Positions 57,933 through 64,000 of a stretch of 64,000 bases of DNA are shown one piece after another. Numbering within the stretch: the stretch's first letter is position 1; each line of letters starts with the position of its first letter. The position numbers and the translations under genes are program-made. This DNA comes from Capsicum annuum (taxonomy: Eukaryota; Streptophyta; Magnoliopsida; Solanales; Solanaceae), in NCBI RefSeq assembly GCF_002878395.1, contig NC_061116.1:118323210-118387209 (forward strand), read 5' to 3'. The notes under the pieces were generated by a model that was not told the DNA's origin, did not search any database, and worked only from the letters and a program-made list of their open reading frames with translations.

Positions 57933-60496
57933 TGTAATGCCCCGATTATCTGAACCAAAATGCTACATGGTGGTCATGATCTCGAAAGACCACAAGCTAA
58001 CCCATGACTGATATTTGTAATTGTATACTGCATAATAAGACATAATAATGCGGAAACATGCGCGGAGAGGCCATAAGGTTCAATTATAAACATTACTGAA
58101 TAATAATAATATCATCTGAAACAAGTGGTATCACAATACCAAAAAAAACTAAAATACTAAAGTCTGAAAATCATGAAAATACTGTAGTCGTCTGAAAGCC
58201 TCTAATTGTTTAAATAAACTGAATAAGGAGTTGATGGGACATGTCTCCAACTAACTCTAGATACTAATAAATTATAAGATAATGAAGAAATAATCATGTC
58301 CTCAAAAGATGAGGACTTACTGCTACACTCTGAGTACTAGAATGCTACTGCTAGTGCTGGCTTGGAAGATGTGTCTCTGAACCTATGGTTTAACATAAAA
58401 AGAAAGCACCATAGTGAAAATGCGTAAGTACGTGGGAATGTACTGAGTATGCAAGTGAGGTAGGCTGAATACATGGGGTTTATATGCATGAATGATAATA
58501 ACTGATAGACTAATATGAATGTGAGAGTACATGTATGAAATCATAGTAATTGAGATCCTGAAAAACATGATAACTGAATCTATATAATGATGACATGAAT
58601 TTACTGATATCTAACATGACTGTTGTTAAGTTCTGAAAACTGATAACATGAGTGACTGTATCTGATTATCTTGAATCTAAAGGAACTATCTATGCTCCAC
58701 ACTGTATATGAGTTGATTGTGTCTGATAGTCCTGAATTCTGAAAAACTATCTGAGCTCTTTTACTGATACTGACACGAAAACTAACATACCCCATGTATG
58801 CCATAATAGATGAGCTGGGGTCCAATTTCTGCCCTGACTAGAAGGGTGTCAATACCATGCCACTGGTAAAGACAAGCTATGGGTAACCCTCATCTAATAG
58901 TGTCCCCAAAAGAGAACAGTGGGGCCCTCATCTAACAGTGCTAATCCACCTTATCAACCCTCATCTAATAGTGTTGATGTCTCAACCTAAGATGGATACA
59001 TAGTTCTGGAACACAAGGATGACTTCTAAGAATCACACCCTCATCTGGTAGTGTGTTTTCCCATCCTTGGGTTCACTCGGTGCTAATTTCTATTCCCATC
59101 TGAAGAGACCAAACATGATTATCTGACTGTACATGGATTGAGTTACTGACTTCGATTGACGAATAGAATATTACTGCTATCTGACAAATAACTGAGATCA
59201 TGAGATTTCTGAGATTTCCTGAGTCACATGACTGACTGAATTCTATGGAACATGGCTTCACTGAGGATATCATGAAAACTTGACATGCCACTAGGCACAA
59301 AGCTATATTTTTTGGGTACAAGTACCCCCAGGACCCGATGGAAGGAAACTAACAAATATTACTTTCTTGAATACATAATCAACATCAACAATCCATAATA
59401 TCATAACTTGGGGAGATTTCATAGAGTACATGGTTATCATATATCTTGTACATAAGTAGGATTTGCAAGTAAGCATAGCATAGTCTCATAAGACTATTTC
59501 ATGAGAAATCCAACAATATTTACAAGACACATTACCAACATGGAAGTCATTGGAACATAGGAGCATATCATGAATCCTTCACTTAGTCACAATTAAGCTA
59601 TATTGCATGATTTCTAGTTTCTTAGGAATTTCATCAAATACCTTACATGCACCATTTTGGGCATAGGTATAATCATCAATTCAACAATATTAAACCACCA
59701 AATTTATGGATTTCAATTTAATGCTAACATGTCCTCATAAAATCACACAAAGGTTCCAACTTTGGAATCACACAACAACAACCTCATGGTTACAATTAAC
59801 CCACAACAAAATATTCATAATACATGATTTAAAACTTGATTCTTGAGCTCCATGGATGAAAGTAATCTACAGATGAACACTATTCATACCTTAGATTGAT
59901 GATTGATAAAAGTTAGCAGTGAAATTTGCTTGAATCTTAAAGTTCCCAATAGAACCCTAGGTTTTTTCTTGATCATCTTGGAGAGGATTTCAACAAAAGG
60001 AGTATATTTTGGTGTTTTGGATATTTAATCACGTGGTTTGGGGTCTATATATTGATGGAAAAGTACTAAAATACCCTTAAAAACACGAAACTGGAATGCT
60101 GAAAAAATAGGCACCCACCAGAGTTGTAGGGTGTCGCCTGGAAAGTCCACCAGGCTAGCCAGAGGGGCGCCTATCTTAGAGTGGTGCTCTATCTAGGCCG
60201 GCGCGGGCCTATCACCTTGAGCTATTATTTTGGGCACCCAAATGTGCCCTTACGCTACTCCAAAAATTTCAAAACTCACCTGGAATGTACTATAACCTTG
60301 CCCAATCGCAACACAACTCGAAAATTGGAAAACGAAGATCGGGAAGGTCATCAAATAAATCCCCGAAGTTTGAATGTATAAAATTAGACTAACTGTTTAA
60401 CACTTAGCAAAAGTTTTCTTAGTGTTGGACCTTATATTGAGCTTAAAAGAGCTATACGAGCTGAATACTAACGCAATAATTTTGTGGGGTCTTACA
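57933..60496 (-). repeat. E5 3' LTR
   Basis: Length 2564 bases, TGTAATGCCCC at the low end, GGGTCTTACA at the high end. Four copies of the 16-base CCCTCATCTAATAGTG-type motif occur at 58887, 58925, 58958 and 59038. The TATA box is at 60043-60054. Confidence 0.9.
60043..60054 (-). promoter_or_regulatory. TATA box of the E5 LTR
   Basis: Minus strand CAATATATAGAC, at the position equivalent to those in E4 and F2. Confidence 0.55.
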
Positions 60497-60859
60497 ACAT
60501 CTCTTCTTGAGAACATTCGTCATCGATTGAGACTAATTAAGAGGGGAAACAACAAGGTAAACATGACTTGGATATGAATAACTGAAACATGATCTCATGT
60601 GTGACATGTCTGATAAACTGAATACATCATACTGAACATGCATACCTGATGAACGTGTAACTGATTCATAAATGCATGACTGAGGTTCTTGCAATGAGAA
60701 TGCATATCTAATGCATGATTAAATACTGGACTGATACATATATGCATGATGGAATATGCAATGGTACTTGATACTAGATTTGTGATGAAACATGAGCATA
60801 AACTGAATACCAAGTTGTATAGGATACTGAACGTGAAATTGAATAAGCTTAAAGAGAAT

Positions 60860-62200
60860 TGTTACCTTGAGCTTGATCTGAATTAGGGGCGAAAAGGTGA
60901 GGATACTTGGTATGCATGTCTACATCTGCTTCCCAAGTAGCTCCCTCAATGGACTGATTTTGCCAAAGAACTTTGACTAGAGGGACTTCTTTGTTCCTCG
61001 ATCTATGAGTCTGATAGTCTAAGATTTCAACTTGAATCTCTTCATAAAAGAGGTTGTTCTAAACATCAATGCTCTGAATAGGGACTACGACTGATGGTTC
61101 ACCTAATAACTTCTTGAGTAAAGAAACATAGAAGAGTGGTTGAACTAAAGCTAGATCTGAAGGCAATTCGAGCTCATAAGCTACCTTGCCTAAACGACAG
61201 AGAATTCTGAAGGGATCGACATATCAGGGACTGAGCTTTCCCTTCTTGCCGAACCGCTTCACTCCCTTCATGGGAGATATCATTAGATAGACATAATTAT
61301 CAATCTCAAACTTGATATCCTTTCTACGAACGTCTGGATAAGACTTTTGTTGACTCTGAGCAGCCTGAAGTCTTTCTCTGATCAATTGAAGTTTATCTAA
61401 GGCATCGAATACCAAGACAGAACCGATTACTGAGGCCTTACTAACTTTGAACCAATCAATTGGAGATCTACACCTCTTATAGCTTCTAATTGAGTCATCT
61501 GAATACTAGATTGATAGTTATTACTGTATGCAAATTCAATCAAAGGAAAGTGGTCATCCCAATTACCCTTGAAATCAAATACACACTCCCTTAGCATATC
61601 TTCAGGAGTCTGAATGGTCCTTTCTGCTTGACCATTTGTCTGAGGATAAAAAGCTGTACTAAGATAAACTTGGGTACCAAGACCCTTTTGGAATGCTTTC
61701 CAGAAGTGAGAGGTGAACTGGGTACCTCTATCTGAGATGATAGATAATAGGACATCATGTAATCTGACCAACTCTCTAATATAGAATTTGGCATAATCCT
61801 CAACTGAATAAGAGGTATGCACTGGAAGGAAATGAGCTAACTTGGTCATTCTGTCTATAATGGCACGATCTAAATTATGTTGATGACGAGTTTGAATAAA
61901 ACTCATCACGAAGTCCATGTTCACTTCTTCCCACTTCTAAGTAGGAATGGTGAACTCCTGCATGGAACCACAAGGCTTCTGATGCTCTATCTTATCTTGC
62001 TAGCATGTAGAGCACTTAGCCATAAACTCTGCAACATCCCTCTTCATACCACTCCACTAAAGATCTCCCACAAGTCGTGGTACATCTTAGTGGCCCCTGG
62101 ATAAATAGAGTATCACGCACCATGTGCTTCTGCAAGAATTCACTGCCTCAAGCCCTCTACACCTGGAATACAGAGATGACCCTGACAACAAAGAGCACCA
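60860..62200 (-). pseudogene. pol: E5 integrase with chromodomain
   Basis: The chromodomain (60862-61030) is free of obvious damage: DYQTHRSRNKEVPLVKVLWQ followed by NQSIEGATWEADVDMHTKYP. The C-terminal domain is at 61224-61415. The core is a 165-codon frame (61427-61924) with MNMDF, SDRGTQFTSHFWKAF and NGQAERTIQT; the triad is Asp 61913-61915, Asp 61730-61732 and Glu 61622-61624, at normal spacing. The Trp codon of the TWKWEE motif upstream of it is TAG (near 61938). The zinc-binding region at about 61990-62110 is broken. Confidence 0.88.
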
Positions 62201-62800
62201 TTTCCTACTTGGGAGAAAACCTCTAATTTCTAATTTTTAAATGACTCTTTTAGCTTGACAAGGATAGGTTATCTGTCTTGTTTTTCTTTCACCTCAAAAC
62301 TAGAGATGACTCTGAACTACTCTAAACACATATACCACCTTCTGAAGAATCAACTAAGAGAATACCTAGTCTGGCAAGCCGATGGATTTCCTGAGCTATG
62401 TACTTCTTGTTATCCTCAACATAACAAATAATACCAATAAAGAGTCTACTAAGAACGTCGGCCACAACGTTGGCCTTCCCGAATGATAAAGGACACTCAT
62501 GTCATAATCTTTCAAAAGCTCTAACCACCTTCTTTGACGAAGATTACGATCTTTCTGAGAAAAGACATACTGAAGACTCTTATGATTTATGAATACATCT
62601 ACATGAACTCCGTATAGATAATTCCTCCAAATCTGTAAGGAAAATACTACGGATGCTTACTCAAGATGATGAGTAGGATAATTATTGTCATGGGGCTTCA
62701 ACTGTCTGGAAGCGTAGGCTATGACCTTACCATGCTGCATGAGGACACAACCTAAACCCACTTTAGATGCATCACAATACACTATGAACCCATCTAGACC
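62201..62800 (-). pseudogene. pol: E5 RNase H
   Basis: Segments [10 protein letters not shown] near 62490-62520, a YLYG-like segment near 62615 and [20 protein letters not shown] near 62710-62775 are readable in separate frames. Stops and small deletions are frequent. Confidence 0.78.
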
Positions 62801-63700
62801 ATCTGGAAGAGCTAGAACTGGAGCTTAGGTGAGTCGAGTCTTCAGCTCCTAAAAACTCTTCTCTCAAGAATTTGACCACTAAAACTTAAACTTCTTCTAA
62901 GTCAATCTGGACATAGGAGATGCAATAAAAGAAAATCCCTCAACAAATCATCTGTAATAGCTAGCCAAATCTAAGAAACTCCTGATATCTCATGGAGACA
63001 AGGGATGAGGCCAGTTTCTTACCACTTTGGTCTTGTGAGGATCTACTCTAATGCCATCACTAGAAATAATGTGGCCAATGAATGCTTCTGATCTTATCCA
63101 AAATTTACACTTACTAAATTTGAAGAATAGCTGATGATCTCTAAAAGTTTGAAGAATAATTCTGAGATGGTCTGAATAATCGCGCTCTATGTGGGAATAG
63201 ACCAGAATATTATCTATGAAGACTATGCTAAACATGTCCAAGTACTGCTTGAACACACGATTTGTCAAATCCATGAAAGCGGCTGGGGCATTGGTAATAC
63301 CAAATGACATGACTAGAAATTCAAAGTGACCATACCGAGTATGAAAAGTTGTCTTCGGAATGTCACATTCTCTAACTCTGAGTTGATGATAGCCTGATCT
63401 GAGGTCTATCTTAGAGAAATAATTGGCTCCCTAAAGTTTGTCAAATAAGTCATCTATTCTAGGAAGAGGACGCTTGTTATTGACCATGACTTTATTGAGT
63501 TGACGGTAATCTATGCACATCCTAAAAGAACCATCTTTCTTGTGCATGAATAAGACTAGTGCGCCCCATGAGGAAATGCTAGGTTTGATGAATCCCTTAT
63601 CTAAGATATCCTTTAACTGTTTTTTAAGTTCTTGGAGTTTTGCTTGTGCCATTCTATATAGCAGAATAGAGATAGGTTGAGTATCAGGGATGAGGTCGAT
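62801..63700 (-). pseudogene. pol: E5 reverse transcriptase with mutated active site
   Basis: 62990-63310 covers the active site, thumb and connection ([40 protein letters not shown]). The second catalytic Asp of the Ile-Asp-Asp motif is Asn (AAT, 63209-63211), a single G-to-A change. 63431-63700 holds the finger region ([20 protein letters not shown]). A break lies at about 63311-63430. Even if translated, this enzyme should be inactive. Confidence 0.88.
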
Positions 63701-64000
63701 ACCAAAGTCTATTTCCCTTTTGGGAGGAAGGCCTGGAAGATTTTCAGGAAAGGCATTTGAATATTCATTAAAAACAGGGACAGATTTGAGACTGAGAGAT
63801 TCAAAACCAGAGTCTTTAACATGAATGACATTATAAACACATCCCTTAGATATCATTTTCCTTTCCCAAAGGTAGGAAACAAGTTGACCCCTGAAAGATG
63901 AAGTACTACCCTTCTACTCTAAGATGGGTTTATTCAAAAATTGAAACTGAACTATTTGATTTCTGCAGTCAACTGTGGCATAGCAGAAATAAAGTCAATC
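63701..64000 (-). pseudogene. pol: E5 protease-RT linker and protease C-terminal edge
   Basis: The linker frame (to 63856) reads [17 protein letters not shown], then [19 protein letters not shown]. Beyond it to the window end is the protease C-terminal segment (the region homologous to 55873-56055 in E4). The catalytic part would be outside the window. Confidence 0.8.

Larger units (their letters stand above)
57933..64000 (-). mobile_element. E5: Del/Tekay gypsy copy, continuing past the window end
   Basis: The 3' LTR (57933-60496), a degraded PPT (60497-60511), chromodomain, integrase, RNase H, RT and the protease edge lie on the minus strand; gag, PBS and 5' LTR are outside. The candidate target duplication is CTATC (57928-57932). 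It is close to E4 in LTR and coding sequence. Confidence 0.9.

Overview
The window is repeat-rich, intergenic plant DNA. I find no intact host gene and no RNA gene. It is a stack of decayed LTR retrotransposons, mostly Ty3/gypsy chromoviruses of the Del/Tekay type (gag-PR-RT-RH-INT-chromodomain, PBS for initiator-Met tRNA), plus one Athila/Tat-type gypsy element and the end of a CACTA-like DNA transposon. The style of the elements suggests a eudicot, probably Solanaceae; that part is inference from general familiarity. Nearly every reading frame is broken by stops and frameshifts, so the gag and pol entries are pseudogenes.

Layout. 1-2043: remnant of a minus-strand LTR element (gag start, PBS, LTR with TATA box). 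2613-16862: family F1, a tandem array LTR-internal-LTR-internal-LTR on the minus strand; the central LTR serves both copies, and a 100-N assembly gap (13483-13582) lies in the second gag. 16986-21731: F3, a minus-strand element with a perfect target duplication (ATAAC) that has lost all of pol. 21737-about 23840: LTR, leader and start of gag of a plus-strand gypsy element. About 24880-25615: right end of a CACTA-like transposon. About 25616-42515: a plus-strand Athila/Tat element (gag, protease, RT, RNase H, integrase), split between RNase H and integrase by F2 (31651-41595, minus strand, target duplication TTCTT).

At 42516 the Athila integrase is cut again by a minus-strand element with normal LTRs, PPT, leader and PBS but about 4.1 kb of non-coding, partly chimeric internal DNA (LARD-like). 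Its second LTR is interrupted at 50087 by E4 (50088-56702), a Del/Tekay copy that has lost its 5' LTR and carries a gag-protease deletion with filler DNA at the junction. 56703-57932 looks like a piece of a plus-strand LTR. It is followed by E5 (57933 to beyond the window end), the copy whose integrase and chromodomain are best kept but whose reverse transcriptase active site is mutated.

How the parts relate: all Del/Tekay-like copies lie on the minus strand, share the PBS, PPT and leader design, and carry related repeat modules in their LTRs. The nesting order gives relative ages: Athila is oldest, F2 and the LARD-like element came later, and E4 is younger than the LARD-like element. I found no new biological system. 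The most informative observations are the three-LTR array, the LARD-like element, the filler-DNA deletion, the conserved LTR repeat module and an apparently false assembly gap.
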